DNA of 64,000 nt from Paracoccus seriniphilus (GTDB taxonomy: Bacteria > Pseudomonadota > Alphaproteobacteria > Rhodobacterales > Rhodobacteraceae), in contig NZ_CP067129.1 of the NCBI RefSeq assembly GCF_028553745.1, positions 1,656,501 to 1,720,500 on the forward strand, given 5' to 3'. The translations under genes were made by a program, and so were the position numbers. Of this stretch, positions 42,818 through 55,003 are shown in pieces (the stretch's first letter is position 1; the number at the start of each line of letters is the position of its first letter). The notes beneath the pieces are model-generated. The model had not been told where the DNA came from, did not search any database, and was given only the letters and a program-made list of their open reading frames with translations.

Positions 42818-44629
42818 TCAGTGAGACGAAGCTCCACCGGCACCGCGCGGAACACGGATGGATTCCACCAGTTCCTGCACTTCAACCGGCGGCTCATCCG
42901 TTGCGTTGGACACAAGGAAGGCCACACCGAAGTTGATCAGCGCACCGACCACCCCGAAGGAAGCGGGCGAGATGCCGAACAGCCAGTTGGCAGCCGTATC
43001 TTCCAGGAAATTGGTGCCCGAGACGAAGAACCAGCCCTTGTAGGTGAAGATATACAGCAGCGTCGCGATGATGCCGGCCAGCATGCCTGCAATGGCACCC
43101 TCTTTGTTGATGCGCTTGCTGAAGATACCCATCATCAGGACCGGGAAGATCGAGCTGGCTGCCAGGCCAAAGGCCAGGGCCACGGTCTGTGCGGCAAAGC
43201 CCGGTGGGTTCAGCCCCAGGATCGTGGCGACCAGAATGGACACACCCATCGAGATGCGCGCGGCCAGAAGTTCGCCCTTTTCGCTGATATTGGGGTTGAG
43301 CGACCCCTTCACCAGGTCATGGCTGACGGCACCCGAGATCGCCAGAAGCAGGCCTGCCGCGGTTGACAGAGCAGCCGCAAGACCACCCGCTGCAACAATG
43401 GCAATCACCCAGCTGGGAAGGTTTGCGATTTCCGGATTGGCCAGAACCATGATGTCACGGTTGACGGTGGTCAGCTCGTTGCCCTGCAGGTTCTGCTCGG
43501 CGATGGCCGAGGCCAGCGGTTCGCTTTCGCTGCCAGCTTCGTTATAATACTGGATCAGCCCGTCGCCGTTCTTGTCTTCCCAGTTCAGCAACCCGGTCAC
43601 CTGCCAGTTGCGCATCCACTGGGTGCTTTCCGCGTTTTCGATGGTATCCAGCGAAACCGCAGGCTGGCTGTAAGTGTCGCCCGTCAGGGCACCCGGCCAC
43701 ATGGTTGCGGTCAGGTTGAACCGCGACATCGAACCGACAGCAGGAGCAACCGTGTAAAGCAGGGCAATGAAGACCAGCGCCCAGCCCGCCGATTTACGCG
43801 CATCCGACACTTTCGGCACGGTAAAGAAGCGGATGATGACATGGGGCAGACCCGCGGTGCCGATCATCAGGGCCAGCGTGAACATGGCCATGTCCAGCGT
43901 CGACGAGTGATGTTCGGTATAGGCGCGGAAGCCCAGATCCGTCACCACCTGGTCCAGCTTGGCCAGGAACTTGGTGTCGGTGCCATTCAGCGTGCCAAAC
44001 AGCCCGGTCTGGGGCAGCACATGGCCGGTCAGTTGCAGTGCAATGAAGATCGCCGGAATGGTATAGGCGATGATCAGCACGACATATTGTGCAACCTGCG
44101 TGTAGGTGATGCCCTTCATCCCGCCAAGAACGGAATAGCAGAACACCATCGCCGCGCCGATCCACAGGCCGGTCGAGTTCGACACTTCCAGATAGCGCGA
44201 GAAGGTGACGCCGACGCCGGTCATCTGACCGATCACATAGGTGATCGAGATGATCAGCAGGCAGATGACACCGATGATCCGCGCGGTTTTCGAATAGAAG
44301 CGGTCGCCGATGAACTCCGGCACGGTGAACTTGCCGAATTTGCGCAGATAGGGCGCAAGCAGCATCGCCAGAAGCACATAGCCCCCGGTCCAGCCCATCA
44401 GGTAGGTCGAGTTGTCATAGCCGGTGAAGGCGATCAGGCCGGCCATCGAGATGAATGATGCGGCCGACATCCAGTCGGCAGCCGTCGCCATGCCGTTCAT
44501 CACGGGGCTGACACCCCTGTTCGCAGCATAGAATTCAGCCGTTGAACCGGCGCGTGCCCAGATCGCGATACCGATATAGACCGCGAAGGACAGACCGATA
44601 AAGATCAGGTTCAGTGTAAACTGGCTCAT
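42818..44629 (-). CDS. sodium:solute symporter, acetate permease (ActP-like)
   Basis: This 603-residue SSS-family symporter has about 13 transmembrane helices: FYAANRGVSPVMNGMATAADWMSAASFISMAGLIAF, GQMTGVGVTFSRYLEVS, GGMKGITYTQVAQYVVLI, GTAGLPHVIIRFFTV. Those motifs are the ActP/MctC hallmarks. It carries an extra extracellular-like loop (about 325-395). GAGGAG precedes ATG 44629. It is next to a DUF4212 small subunit and acs, so acetate or related short carboxylate uptake with Na+ is the likely role. Confidence 0.92.
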   Translation of the reverse strand: MSQFTLNLIFIGLSFAVYIGIAIWARAGSTAEFYAANRGVSPVMNGMATAADWMSAASFISMAGLIAFTGYDNSTYLMGWTGGYVLLAMLLAPYLRKFGKFTVPEFIGDRFYSKTARIIGVICLLIISITYVIGQMTGVGVTFSRYLEVSNSTGLWIGAAMVFCYSVLGGMKGITYTQVAQYVVLIIAYTIPAIFIALQLTGHVLPQTGLFGTLNGTDTKFLAKLDQVVTDLGFRAYTEHHSSTLDMAMFTLALMIGTAGLPHVIIRFFTVPKVSDARKSAGWALVFIALLYTVAPAVGSMSRFNLTATMWPGALTGDTYSQPAVSLDTIENAESTQWMRNWQVTGLLNWEDKNGDGLIQYYNEAGSESEPLASAIAEQNLQGNELTTVNRDIMVLANPEIANLPSWVIAIVAAGGLAAALSTAAGLLLAISGAVSHDLVKGSLNPNISEKGELLAARISMGVSILVATILGLNPPGFAAQTVALAFGLAASSIFPVLMMGIFSKRINKEGAIAGMLAGIIATLLYIFTYKGWFFVSGTNFLEDTAANWLFGISPASFGVVGALINFGVAFLVSNATDEPPVEVQELVESIRVPRGAGGASSH

Positions 44630-44642
44630 GGATCAGTTCTCC

Positions 44643-44900
44643 TCACTCATCCACGCCATGGTCACGATCCAACTTGTTCATGCGTGCCGCATAGGTGAAA
44701 ATCAGCACGATGAAGACAAGGATCGAACCCTGTTGCGCGAACCAAAATCCAAGATCGGTCCCGCCGATCTTGATGCCGGATACCAGCGGTCTCAGGATGA
44801 TCCCGAAACCATAGGATGCCAAAGCCCAGACGGCGAGGCAGATCCAGATGATCCTGAGATTGGCCTGCCAATAGGCATTTGAAGATTGTCTGTCACTCAT
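44643..44900 (-). CDS. DUF4212 small membrane subunit of the acetate symporter
   Basis: This 85-residue protein with two transmembrane helices begins MSDRQSSNAYWQANLRIIWI and has FGIILRP and GFWFAQQGSILVFIVLIFTYAARMNKLD, the typical DUF4212 layout (compare YjcH next to ActP). It probably forms a complex with the symporter encoded 13 bp downstream. AAGGA lies before ATG 44900. Confidence 0.92.
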   Translation of the reverse strand: MSDRQSSNAYWQANLRIIWICLAVWALASYGFGIILRPLVSGIKIGGTDLGFWFAQQGSILVFIVLIFTYAARMNKLDRDHGVDE

Positions 44901-45031
44901 GTCCTTAGAACCCTCCCTGTTCAGACAAGTCCCTCATCCCGCCATTTCATTATTGCAGCACCCATCAGCCCGGCGGGAAGACCAGGTGATATGGCGGGGC
45001 CCGTCAGGGCCCCTGAACCATTCTGTTGTTC

Positions 45032-46987
<1,956 letters not shown>

Positions 46988-47186
46988 CAAGTCCCCTCCT
47001 CACAGCATTGACGCAGCGGCACGATGTCTTGTCCCAAGCACATGGCGCACGCTGCACAACAAACCTGCCCAAATGTTAATCACAAACTTGACTTTATGTT
47101 AAGTATTTTTTTTAACACGATTTTTTTGTAAATTTATTGACGGAAAAATAATATGAATTGTAAATCATTCACAATCCCGTCAATAA
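46988..47186. promoter_or_regulatory. AT-rich upstream region of acs
   Basis: The interval from about 47075 to 47190 is markedly AT-rich and carries several TTAA elements and long T and A runs, against a GC-rich background. It must hold the acs promoter, reading leftward. I cannot single out one convincing -35/-10 pair or operator. No gene is present. Confidence 0.55.
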
Positions 47187-47226
47187 AGAAAAAAACTGCG
47201 ACGCCGCCGGAATGCTTCCGGCGGCG
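47187..47226 (-). terminator. rho-independent terminator after the spike-like gene
   Basis: A perfect 11-bp GC stem (47202-47212 with 47216-47226) with loop TGC is followed on the minus strand by GCAGTTTTTTTC. It ends the beta-helix gene whose stop is at 47253. Confidence 0.95.
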
Positions 47227-47252
47227 CAGGGTGGAAATAAATTTTCGTTCGG

Positions 47253-49547
47253 TTACTGCGGCCGGTCCATCCGGGCATAGATGCAGACCCTGCCCTTCAG
47301 TTTCTGGCTCCAGTTCAGGCGAATCTGCCGCTTGCTCGATCCGATCTGGGTCTGCACCCATGGCATTGCATCCACCTTTTCCCCGGTCGAGTTCGTCAAT
47401 GCACTTTCCGCCACCACCGATTGCACCGATTTTGCCCAGCCCTGAAAGGGCAGCCCCTCGATCACGGGCAGCGTCCACTTGTTGTTCAGGCTGGCCTGAT
47501 CATGAATGACCATCAGCGGGTTCGAGACATAATTGACCACGCCATTGAAGGTATTCGCCTCGAACTGGATATTGCGCATGTTGTTGTAATCCAGATCGGC
47601 AATCGAGGTATCGACACGCTCGATCCGGTCAATGGCATTGTACAGCGCCTTGAAGACATTTCCGACGACGCTCAGCCCATGCACGAAATGGCCGCTTCCA
47701 TAGGGTTTCACCGTCAGCCAGGTGAACCAGGGCACGGTCTTGCTGCAAAGACAGGTGTTCCCGGTCAGGGTCAGACCGCCAAAGCTGAACTCTTCCCCGG
47801 TGAAATCGGGATAGGCGCTGTGTTCATTGGTCCATTCGATCGAGGCATTGTCGATGTAGTTTCCCGAGATCGTGGTCTGAACATTCTTCTGGGTCAGAAC
47901 CAGCCCCGCATAGCGCAGCCCGTCATTGCTGTTGTCGCCCTGAAACCAGTGATTGCCGGTGATGATATGCCCGCTGCCGCAGGCCACCATGAAATGCGCA
48001 AATCGGACAAATCGGTTGTTGCGCATCTTCACGTCATTGGCGTTCACATTGATGGCAATGCTTGTGCGCTGCTGTGCGGGCAATGACATTTCGTTGGACA
48101 GGAACTGGCAGCGGTCGATCAACATGTCCTGACATCCCCGTCCGATCGAGGTGATCGCGCGATCCCTGGGTCGGGTCACATAGCAATCGCGCATGGCGAT
48201 CATCTCGCCCTTGGGCGGCAGCATGATCGCGCTGGCAACGCCATTGCAGTTGATATCCAGATCCACGAAGTTCAGCCGGTCGATCTGGTTCACGCCTGAG
48301 AAATCCAGCAAGTAACGATATCTCTCAAAGCTGTAGTTGCGCGTTCCAGCACCGCCATAAAGCGGCTGCGACAGTTCCAGCCAGCCCGCCGAGACATTCT
48401 TGTCCCGAACATAGACCTCGCGCCCGACTCCATTGCCGATCACCCGGCTTCCGATCTCGATGGCGGCGACATTCTCGACATTGGTCAGACGGGTCGGCTT
48501 CGAGGGGCTATAGGTCGCGCGACTGCTCCACTGACCCGTCTCCCAATCGCCATCTGCCACCGCAAGCAGACTGCCATTGCAGATCACGCGACGGTTGGAA
48601 AATTCGCTCAGACCGGGAGCGATTTCGCCAATGAAAACCGGCTTGTCCAGTTCGACCCGCCGCCCCCGCAAATCCAGCGAGACGTGATCGGTATAGCCAA
48701 ACAGTGCCTGCAACGCCTTTTCCAGCCCAAGTGCCTCACTGCCGAAAGCATCTGCATAGGTTGGAAAATCAAAGCTCTGCAGAAAGGAAATTCGCGTCGA
48801 GGCAGGCGTCTTCAGCGTTCCTTTGAAGCGGATCGGGCTTTCGATCCCCAAGTCGCCATCGATATGGAATTCACCTTCGGGAACAAGGATCCAGCCGCCA
48901 TTCGCAGCCCTGTCTGCCGCCACGAAGGCCGCACGGTCATTGGTGACGCCGTCACCCACCGCGCCGAAATCGCGCACATCCACCCAGTCGATCAACGAAG
49001 GGATGAAGGCGGATGTCACATCCTCGATGCGGATCGATTCAATCCGGATTGCACCGCCATTGGCCCCCACGAGGTCCAGCCCGAAATGCCCGTAGACCGG
49101 CAGGGTACCCCAGCCCATATCCACGCCATCACGCGCGCCGACGCCGACGATGGCGCTGACCTCGACCACTTCACCGTATCCGGGCAGCGGGACGGTCTCG
49201 CCTGTCTCGGTCAGCCCCGCGACATGATTGCGCGATCCGTCCCCGGCCCAACCGGCAATGCGCACACTGCAGAGGGCACCCGCGACAGCCTTGACCCGTG
49301 CCGAGACGCGCAGATACACGCCAGGGATCATCGGCGTTTCGCCCATGAAGCGGAGTTTCGTGGTGGTTTGCTGCTTGTAGATTTCAAGGCAGGGCCCGAA
49401 ATCCTGATCGGCCGGATTGATCCCGGCATTCTCTGCATCGGCCCAGGTCGGGCTGCCCGATGTTCCGTCGCTGCGCGACCAGGCGTTCAGACCCGCGTGA
49501 AATGCGGGAGGCATCAGCAAAAGCCCGTCGGTGATCGCTATGTTCAT
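47253..49547 (-). CDS. right-handed beta-helix (pectate-lyase-3/GH28-like) protein, candidate GTA or phage-type spike
   Basis: This is a 764-residue protein. The first about 180 residues are a beta-rich module (MNIAITDGLLLMPPAFHAGL, YGEVVEVSAIVG, YGHFGLDLVG). At about 188 the pectate_lyase_3 signature VDVRDFGAVGDGVTNDRAAF opens a long right-handed helix with Asn-rich turns such as NDVKMRNNRF, ITGNHWF and ISGNYI. There is no signal peptide. This is the layout of phage tailspikes and, from memory, of Rhodobacterales GTA head-spike proteins (GhsB). GAGGAG placed six bases before ATG 49547 decides the start. A CtrA-type site about 70 bp upstream supports the GTA reading; a carbohydrate-active enzyme is the alternative. 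Confidence 0.7.
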   Translation of the reverse strand: MNIAITDGLLLMPPAFHAGLNAWSRSDGTSGSPTWADAENAGINPADQDFGPCLEIYKQQTTTKLRFMGETPMIPGVYLRVSARVKAVAGALCSVRIAGWAGDGSRNHVAGLTETGETVPLPGYGEVVEVSAIVGVGARDGVDMGWGTLPVYGHFGLDLVGANGGAIRIESIRIEDVTSAFIPSLIDWVDVRDFGAVGDGVTNDRAAFVAADRAANGGWILVPEGEFHIDGDLGIESPIRFKGTLKTPASTRISFLQSFDFPTYADAFGSEALGLEKALQALFGYTDHVSLDLRGRRVELDKPVFIGEIAPGLSEFSNRRVICNGSLLAVADGDWETGQWSSRATYSPSKPTRLTNVENVAAIEIGSRVIGNGVGREVYVRDKNVSAGWLELSQPLYGGAGTRNYSFERYRYLLDFSGVNQIDRLNFVDLDINCNGVASAIMLPPKGEMIAMRDCYVTRPRDRAITSIGRGCQDMLIDRCQFLSNEMSLPAQQRTSIAINVNANDVKMRNNRFVRFAHFMVACGSGHIITGNHWFQGDNSNDGLRYAGLVLTQKNVQTTISGNYIDNASIEWTNEHSAYPDFTGEEFSFGGLTLTGNTCLCSKTVPWFTWLTVKPYGSGHFVHGLSVVGNVFKALYNAIDRIERVDTSIADLDYNNMRNIQFEANTFNGVVNYVSNPLMVIHDQASLNNKWTLPVIEGLPFQGWAKSVQSVVAESALTNSTGEKVDAMPWVQTQIGSSKRQIRLNWSQKLKGRVCIYARMDRPQ

Positions 49548-49613
49548 GTCCATCTCCTCAAGCCGCCCCGAAACAGGCCCGACTACGGCCCGGCGGGATG
49601 GCTGAAGAAATAG

Positions 49614-49628
49614 TTTAGAAAGCGTTAA
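49614..49628. promoter_or_regulatory. CtrA-type site (one mismatch) upstream of the spike-like gene
   Basis: TTTA-GAAAGCG-TTAA fits the CtrA consensus TTAA-N7-TTAA except for one base in one half. It lies 67-81 bp upstream of ATG 49547. A perfect copy stands before the GTA endolysin at 63242-63256. Confidence 0.5.
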
Positions 49629-49649
49629 TCCCCGGTGAAGGCGGCGTGC

Positions 49650-49675
49650 GCTGTTGCGTCGCTTGACGCAACAGC
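49650..49675 (-). terminator. hairpin after lysS
   Basis: A perfect 11-bp stem (49650-49660 with 49665-49675) with loop GCTT lies about 55 bp downstream of the lysS stop. No T-run follows on the minus strand, so it is a partial terminator or an mRNA-end stabiliser. Confidence 0.6.
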
Positions 49676-49728
49676 ATCACGGATTTCGGACGCGGGGACA
49701 TCACCCGTCACGACGCGCCCGCGGGCAT

Positions 49729-51327
49729 TCAGGATTGCACGGTGTCGCCTGAAACCAACTCGCCCGACAGGGCCTTTTCAATCAGCAGCCGGGTTTCCTC
49801 GATTCCGTAAAGGGCGATAAAGCCGCCGAAACGCGGTCCCTGATCGGCACCCAGCAGCACCTGATACAGGGCACTGAACCAGGCGCGCAGCGGGTCGAAC
49901 CCGTGTTCCTTGCCAATGGCGAAGACCATGGATTGCAGGGCTTCAGCATCGACATCCTGATCCCAGGCCGCCAGCCGTCTGGCCAAATCCTCCATCGCGG
50001 CACGCTCGACATCGCTCGGCAGACGATAGGTCCGCGTCGGGGCCACGAAATCATTGAAATAACGCACGGCAAAACCGGCGGCCTCATCCAGGGCCGGATG
50101 GGTCTCGGGGCTGGCCTCGGGCGCATAGCGGCGGATGAAGCCCCACAGCCCGGCGCGGTCCTTGGCCCCGGCTACCGATGCCAGATTGAGCAGCATCTGG
50201 AAGGGCACCACCATATCCGACCGGGGCACATTGCCGCCGTGGATATGCCAGACCGGGTTGGCCAGCTGCTGTTCGGGGCTCTGATCGTGATAGGCGCGCA
50301 GCTGCTGGTGATATTCGTCCACGGCCTTGGGGATGACGTCGAAATACATCCGCTTGGCCGTTTTGGGTTTCAGATACATGAAATAGGACAGGCTCTCGGT
50401 CGAGGCATAGGTCAGCCATTCGTCGATCGACAGGCCGTTCCCCTTGGACTTGCTGATCTTCTGGCCGTTCTGGTCCAGGAACAGCTCATAGGTGAAATGC
50501 TCGGGCTTGCGCCCACCCAGAATTTCACAGATCCGGTCATAGATCGGCGTATTGGTGGAATGGTCCTTGCCATACATCTCGAAATCGACATCCAGCGCCG
50601 CCCATCTGGCTCCGAAATCCGGCTTCCATTGCAGCTTGACCTGACCGCCGGTCACCGGAAGGGTTGTTTCCTCGCCATCCTCGTCGTCAAAGGTAATCGT
50701 TCCGGCAGCGGCATCGACATGCTTGATGGGCACATACAGCACCCGGCCCGATTTCGGGCTGATCGGCAGGAAGCAGCTATAGGTCTGCTGGCGCTCTTCG
50801 CGCAGGCTGGCCAGCATCACCTTCATGATGTCGTCATAACGTTCGACCGCCCGCAGCAGGATATCGTCGAATTTCCCCGATTTGTAGTTCTCGGTGGCGC
50901 TGACGAATTCATATTCGAAGCCGAAGGTGTCTAGAAAGCGGCGCAGCATGGCGTTGTTATGGGCACCGAAGCTGTCATATTCGCCAAAGGGATCGGGCAC
51001 AGAGGTCAGCGGCTTTTGCAGATGCTCCTGCAGCATTGCCTGATCGGGGACATTCTCGGGCACCTTGCGCATGCCGTCCATGTCATCGGAAAAACAGATC
51101 AGGCGGGTGGGAATGTCGCTGATCAGCTCGAAGGCGCGACGGATCATCGTGGTGCGCGCCACCTCGCCAAAGGTGCCGATATGGGGCAGGCCCGAGGGAC
51201 CATAACCGGTCTCGAACAGGACATAGCCTTTTTCTGGTGCCTTCTTCTCGTAACGTTTCAGCACCCGGCGCGCCTCCTCGAACGGCCAGGCCTTCGATTT
51301 CATTGCCGCATCGCGCAGAGTGCTCAT
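49729..51327 (-). CDS. lysS: lysyl-tRNA synthetase, class I
   Basis: This 532-residue class I LysRS, the archaeal type also found in alphaproteobacteria, charges tRNA-Lys. The class I signatures are present: [12 protein letters not shown] (HIGH-like, about 45-56) and KISKSKGNG (KMSKS, about 290). [13 protein letters not shown] and [11 protein letters not shown] are further family segments. The C-terminal anticodon-binding region is complete, ending with [18 protein letters not shown]. It stands alone, divergent from terB. Confidence 0.95.
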   Translation of the reverse strand: MSTLRDAAMKSKAWPFEEARRVLKRYEKKAPEKGYVLFETGYGPSGLPHIGTFGEVARTTMIRRAFELISDIPTRLICFSDDMDGMRKVPENVPDQAMLQEHLQKPLTSVPDPFGEYDSFGAHNNAMLRRFLDTFGFEYEFVSATENYKSGKFDDILLRAVERYDDIMKVMLASLREERQQTYSCFLPISPKSGRVLYVPIKHVDAAAGTITFDDEDGEETTLPVTGGQVKLQWKPDFGARWAALDVDFEMYGKDHSTNTPIYDRICEILGGRKPEHFTYELFLDQNGQKISKSKGNGLSIDEWLTYASTESLSYFMYLKPKTAKRMYFDVIPKAVDEYHQQLRAYHDQSPEQQLANPVWHIHGGNVPRSDMVVPFQMLLNLASVAGAKDRAGLWGFIRRYAPEASPETHPALDEAAGFAVRYFNDFVAPTRTYRLPSDVERAAMEDLARRLAAWDQDVDAEALQSMVFAIGKEHGFDPLRAWFSALYQVLLGADQGPRFGGFIALYGIEETRLLIEKALSGELVSGDTVQS

Positions 51328-51418
51328 GTCTTGATCTCCTGTTACAAGGCTACGACGCCTTATTGAATGGCGGGCTGATCGTCAATAATTTGCAATGACA
51401 CAAGACGGAGTCACGACA

Positions 51419-51841
51419 ATGACAACTGAGCTGCCCTCTCTCTCCCCCTGCGACGCACTTGTCGCCGTCATGGTCGCGGTTTCCGCCTCGGATCAGACGA
51501 TACGCACATCAGAACTGGTGGCCATCCAGCGCATGGTGGACCACGCACCCGTTTTCGCACAATATGATGACGACCGCATTCGCGCCGTCAGCCAGACCGT
51601 CATCTCGCTGTTCGAGGAAGAAGACGGGCTGGATGCCCTGTTCGGCCTGATCCGCGAAGCCTTGCCGGAAAAGCTGCATGAAACGGCCTATGCGCTGGCC
51701 TGCGATGTCGCCGCGGCGGATGGGCGGCTCTACGAGGGCGAAATAGAGATGCTGGCCGAGATTCGTCATCAGATGAGCATCTCGCGCCTGCATGCGGCCG
51801 CCATCGAACTGTCATCACAGGTCCGCCACCGGGTGGTATGA
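51419..51841 (+). CDS. TerB-family protein
   Basis: This 140-residue all-helical TerB-like protein contains DALVAVMVAVSASDQTIRTSELVAIQRMV and the repeat-like ALACDVAAADGRLYEGEIEMLAEIRHQM, with Asp and Glu residues that form the TerB metal site. The family is linked to tellurite resistance and membrane stress, but single-domain members have no fixed role. ACGGAG lies ten bases before ATG 51419, favouring it over the in-frame ATG at 51395. It is convergent with dacB, ending six bases from its stop. Confidence 0.88.
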   Translation: MTTELPSLSPCDALVAVMVAVSASDQTIRTSELVAIQRMVDHAPVFAQYDDDRIRAVSQTVISLFEEEDGLDALFGLIREALPEKLHETAYALACDVAAADGRLYEGEIEMLAEIRHQMSISRLHAAAIELSSQVRHRVV

Positions 51842-51847
51842 CCCCCG

Positions 51848-53257
51848 CTAGAGGAACCGCGCTGCCCAGCCTGTCAGCATGTCGCGCTGCAATTGCTTGG
51901 CGCGGAGCGTCCAGGTGATGACCCCCGCAGGCATTTCCTGCCCCACCGAGGCCAATTGGCGCGGGGCATCCGTGCAAAGGATGGCGAAGCTTGCCGCTTT
52001 GCCATCCGTCGTTTCCAGATGGCCGGTCAGATTGGACACGAAATTCAATGTGCCGGTCTTGCCCGAGACAGTGAAATCGCGCTGCTCATTCACCCCGAGA
52101 TCCTCGTCCAGGGGATTGACCTTCAGCAAGCCTGCCAGTTCTTCGGCCCCCTTCGCCAAAGACACCGCCCGCGCCAGCCCAAGGGCCGTCACCCGGCTTT
52201 GCGTTGACAGGCCGGAATGATCTCGCAGCAGAAAATCCTGCCCCAGCCCCTGCTCCTGCAACCAGCCCTGCATCGCACCGGCGGATGCCTCCTGACCAGC
52301 CGCGCCGCTGGCCCGCAAGCCGATGACTTCGGCCGTCAGATTGGTCGAGAACTTCAGCATGTCTCGCAACAATTCGCGCAATTGCGGGCTTTCATGGGCG
52401 ACCACCTCGGTCGCGGCAGGCAGCTGCGAGATCACCTCGGGGCGGGGCAGCACCAGCCCCTTGGCTCGGCACAGGGTCTGAAAGACATCGCCGGCATAAA
52501 GCTCGGGGTTGCGCACCGGCAACCAGCGGCTTCCGGCACGCGCGACCGCTGCCCGCGACACCGTCCAGAATTCCTGCCTGTCGTCCTTGTGATAGTCGAA
52601 AAGCCTTGCCTGACTGCGGGCCTGCGCGGAAATCGTATAGGCGCGTGGAGAATGCCGGGCTGCACGGGCCTGCAGCGACATCTGCACGCCATCTGCCCCG
52701 GGCCGCCAGCCCAGATGGACACGGTTGAAATTCAGGATCATGCCGGACAGTGCCGGATTATAGGCCAGATAATCGGCCTGCGCCGGCGCGATCTCCTCGA
52801 TTGACGGCAAGGCACCGCCCCAGACGACAAAACGCGCGGGCGAGGCCTGTCCGACGGCCACAAGATTGTCGGCAAGCGCGGCCAGATCATCTGTGTTCAA
52901 AACCGGGTCACCACCGCCCGCCAGAATCAGCGTGTCTCCGGCACGCAGGATGCGGGTGCGAAAACGGAAGTCTCCGCCCAGGCGATCCAGCGCATAAAGT
53001 GCTGTCAGGGCCTTCATCGTGCTGGCGGGTGGCAGCGGCAGATCTGCACCTCCGGCGTCCATCACCCCGCCGGTCTTGCGGTCGATCAACGCATAGCCAA
53101 CCGTTGCCGCCGCCCCCGCGCGGGCGATCAGTCGGGATGTCGAAGGCACCGGCCGGACCGGCGGGCGCGAAAACAGCGTCTCATCCTGCGCCAGAACCCG
53201 CGAAGCCGGAAGCGCAAGAAGACCCGCCAGGAGAGATCGGCGCCCCAGTGTCCTCAT
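51848..53257 (-). CDS. dacB: D-alanyl-D-alanine carboxypeptidase/endopeptidase, PBP4 family (S13)
   Basis: This 469-residue class C penicillin-binding protein trims and cleaves peptidoglycan peptides in the periplasm. The three active-site motifs are visible: ASTMK (SxxK, about 78), STN (SxN, about 303) and SGKTGTLN (KTG, about 397). The N-terminus [18 protein letters not shown] is a signal sequence with twin arginines, so Tat export is possible. Its ATG overlaps the nadD stop by four bases, a conserved Rhodobacterales pairing. Confidence 0.93.
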   Translation of the reverse strand: MRTLGRRSLLAGLLALPASRVLAQDETLFSRPPVRPVPSTSRLIARAGAAATVGYALIDRKTGGVMDAGGADLPLPPASTMKALTALYALDRLGGDFRFRTRILRAGDTLILAGGGDPVLNTDDLAALADNLVAVGQASPARFVVWGGALPSIEEIAPAQADYLAYNPALSGMILNFNRVHLGWRPGADGVQMSLQARAARHSPRAYTISAQARSQARLFDYHKDDRQEFWTVSRAAVARAGSRWLPVRNPELYAGDVFQTLCRAKGLVLPRPEVISQLPAATEVVAHESPQLRELLRDMLKFSTNLTAEVIGLRASGAAGQEASAGAMQGWLQEQGLGQDFLLRDHSGLSTQSRVTALGLARAVSLAKGAEELAGLLKVNPLDEDLGVNEQRDFTVSGKTGTLNFVSNLTGHLETTDGKAASFAILCTDAPRQLASVGQEMPAGVITWTLRAKQLQRDMLTGWAARFL

Positions 53258-53871
53258 GTGTCTTTCCGGCCGCGGATCATGCCGTTCCTTTTGCGAATGG
53301 CGGTCGAGGATTCTGGCGTCATCGGCAGGTTGATCAGAACCCAGGCCGGGGCCTTGCGTGTGACCAGTGTTGCGGCCTCGGCCTGTGGCAAGCGCCAGCG
53401 GCGCATCATCTGGGCGGCGGGCGCATGCCGCGCGGCATTGCGCGAACCGGGACGCGCCAGCACACCAATGGGCACGGACCGGGCGATCTCGCGCCAGCGA
53501 TCCCAGCGATGGAACTGGCAGAGATTGTCCGACCCCATCAACCAGACAAAATTCACGTCATGGTAGAGGTGGCGCAGCCCGGCTATGGTATCCGCCGTCA
53601 TCCTTGTACCAAGCCGGGTCTCGATATCGGTCACAATGATACGCGGTGAATCCGAAGCCATGCGCGCCGCCGCCAGGCGGATCTCGACAGGAGCCGGCCC
53701 ATGAGCCTTCAATGGATTTCCGGGCGAGACCAGCCACCATACACGGTCAAGGCCGAACCGATTGAGCGCGACCTTGCTGATATGCAGATGCCCCGAATGC
53801 GCCGGATCAAACGATCCGCCAAGCAAACCGATCTTCAGACCGGAGGTCGCCATGGGTAGCCCAGCTCTCAT
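53254..53871 (-). CDS. nadD: nicotinate-nucleotide adenylyltransferase
   Basis: This 205-residue nucleotidyltransferase makes nicotinic acid adenine dinucleotide in NAD synthesis. It shows [18 protein letters not shown] (the GxFxPxHxGH motif), [22 protein letters not shown] and SSTAIRKR (the SxTxxR motif). ATG 53871 is taken as the start because relatives have about 13 residues before the GGSFDP motif; ATG 53853 is the alternative. It is coupled to dacB by a four-base overlap. Confidence 0.93.
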   Translation of the reverse strand: MRAGLPMATSGLKIGLLGGSFDPAHSGHLHISKVALNRFGLDRVWWLVSPGNPLKAHGPAPVEIRLAAARMASDSPRIIVTDIETRLGTRMTADTIAGLRHLYHDVNFVWLMGSDNLCQFHRWDRWREIARSVPIGVLARPGSRNAARHAPAAQMMRRWRLPQAEAATLVTRKAPAWVLINLPMTPESSTAIRKRNGMIRGRKDT

Positions 53872-53989
53872 ATCGCTCGCTTAGCCCATCACACCGCGCA
53901 ATCCAACCACATCATGCGCGCATCCCGACCTGTGCAGACCGATGCCGGATCAGACGCCCGAAAATCCGGTCGCTCGGCATGTTTCGTGG

Positions 53990-55003
53990 TCATATACAAT
54001 CCGCCAGAGGCTTGGCATATATCGTGACCCGGCCCCTACCCTCGCGCTTGGACTGATACAGGGCGGCATCCACATCCAGCAGCATTCTTTCGACCGACAG
54101 CTCGCGATAGCCCGGCGACAGCACGATGCCGATGCTGGCCGAGACGGCACAGGAATTGATGGGCTCTGTCAATCCTTCGATCGCGACTATGATCCGCCGC
54201 GCCAGACGTTTCAGCGTCGCAACATCTGTCAGATCGCGCAGCACCAGAATGAATTCATCGCCGCCAAATCTGGCAACCGTATCATGCCCTCGGGTTGCCT
54301 GAACCAGAATCTTGCCAACCTGGCACAGCAGTTCGTCTCCGGCTGCATGACCCAGCATGTCATTCACCAGCTTGAAATGGTCCAGATCTATATGGGCCAA
54401 TGCAAAACCGGGCGTTTCATTCAGTTTGGCGGACGCAAATGCAGATTTCAGTGCCATTTCCAGCCCGCGCCGATTGCGCAAGCCCGTCAGCGGATCGGTA
54501 TGCGCCTGCAACTGGGCCATTTCCCTCGCCATATCCAGTTGCTGGTTGAAGCGCGACAACTCACCCAACGCGCCATGCATCGCTTCACGCATGAACAGCA
54601 GTTCCATCGCAAGCTCTGGCGGCGCGAAATCACGATCAGTCAGCATCGCGCGGCTGACGGCCCGCACAAGATCAATGCCGAACCCCAGGTTGATGACAAT
54701 CCGACCCGATCCCAGTTCCATCGCGTGCCCGCGCAGACAGATATCCCGCATATGGCAGGGTCGCAGAAACAATCGGTCACCATTCCTTGCTGCCCGGAGC
54801 ACCACCGCCAGCACATCGGATCCAGAGGCGGAGCGCCCGTTTTCGAACATCTCGTCCAGGCTCCTGGCTCCATCAGATGCAAATTTCCGCAATGTCGAAC
54901 CCATGCCGTGCAGATGGCCGGCGCCGTCGATCATGCAATGCATCGGCATCAGCCGGTCCAGAGCATCCGGTGACATGGTGATCGTGTATTCCCCATGTGA
55001 CAT
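53990..55003 (-). CDS. diguanylate cyclase with an H-NOX-associated N-terminal domain
   Basis: This is a 337-residue protein. Residues about 10-130 look like the HNOBA/PAS-type domain that pairs with H-NOX sensors (LDRLMPMHCMIDGAGHLHGMGSTLRKF). A helical linker follows, then a GGDEF domain with TDPLTGLRNRRGLE, ALAHIDLDHFKLVNDMLGH and FGGDEF (about 245). An inhibitory I-site RGHD stands five residues before GGDEF. It should make cyclic di-GMP. Its ATG overlaps the stop of the H-NOX-like gene (TGATG), so the two proteins probably act as one sensor-output pair. No transmembrane segment is seen. Confidence 0.9.
   Translation of the reverse strand: MSHGEYTITMSPDALDRLMPMHCMIDGAGHLHGMGSTLRKFASDGARSLDEMFENGRSASGSDVLAVVLRAARNGDRLFLRPCHMRDICLRGHAMELGSGRIVINLGFGIDLVRAVSRAMLTDRDFAPPELAMELLFMREAMHGALGELSRFNQQLDMAREMAQLQAHTDPLTGLRNRRGLEMALKSAFASAKLNETPGFALAHIDLDHFKLVNDMLGHAAGDELLCQVGKILVQATRGHDTVARFGGDEFILVLRDLTDVATLKRLARRIIVAIEGLTEPINSCAVSASIGIVLSPGYRELSVERMLLDVDAALYQSKREGRGRVTIYAKPLADCI

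Noticed and set aside
53254..55003. GGDEF protein as part of the nadD-dacB operon
   Set aside because: A 118-bp gap and tight TGATG coupling to the H-NOX gene instead place it in a separate unit.
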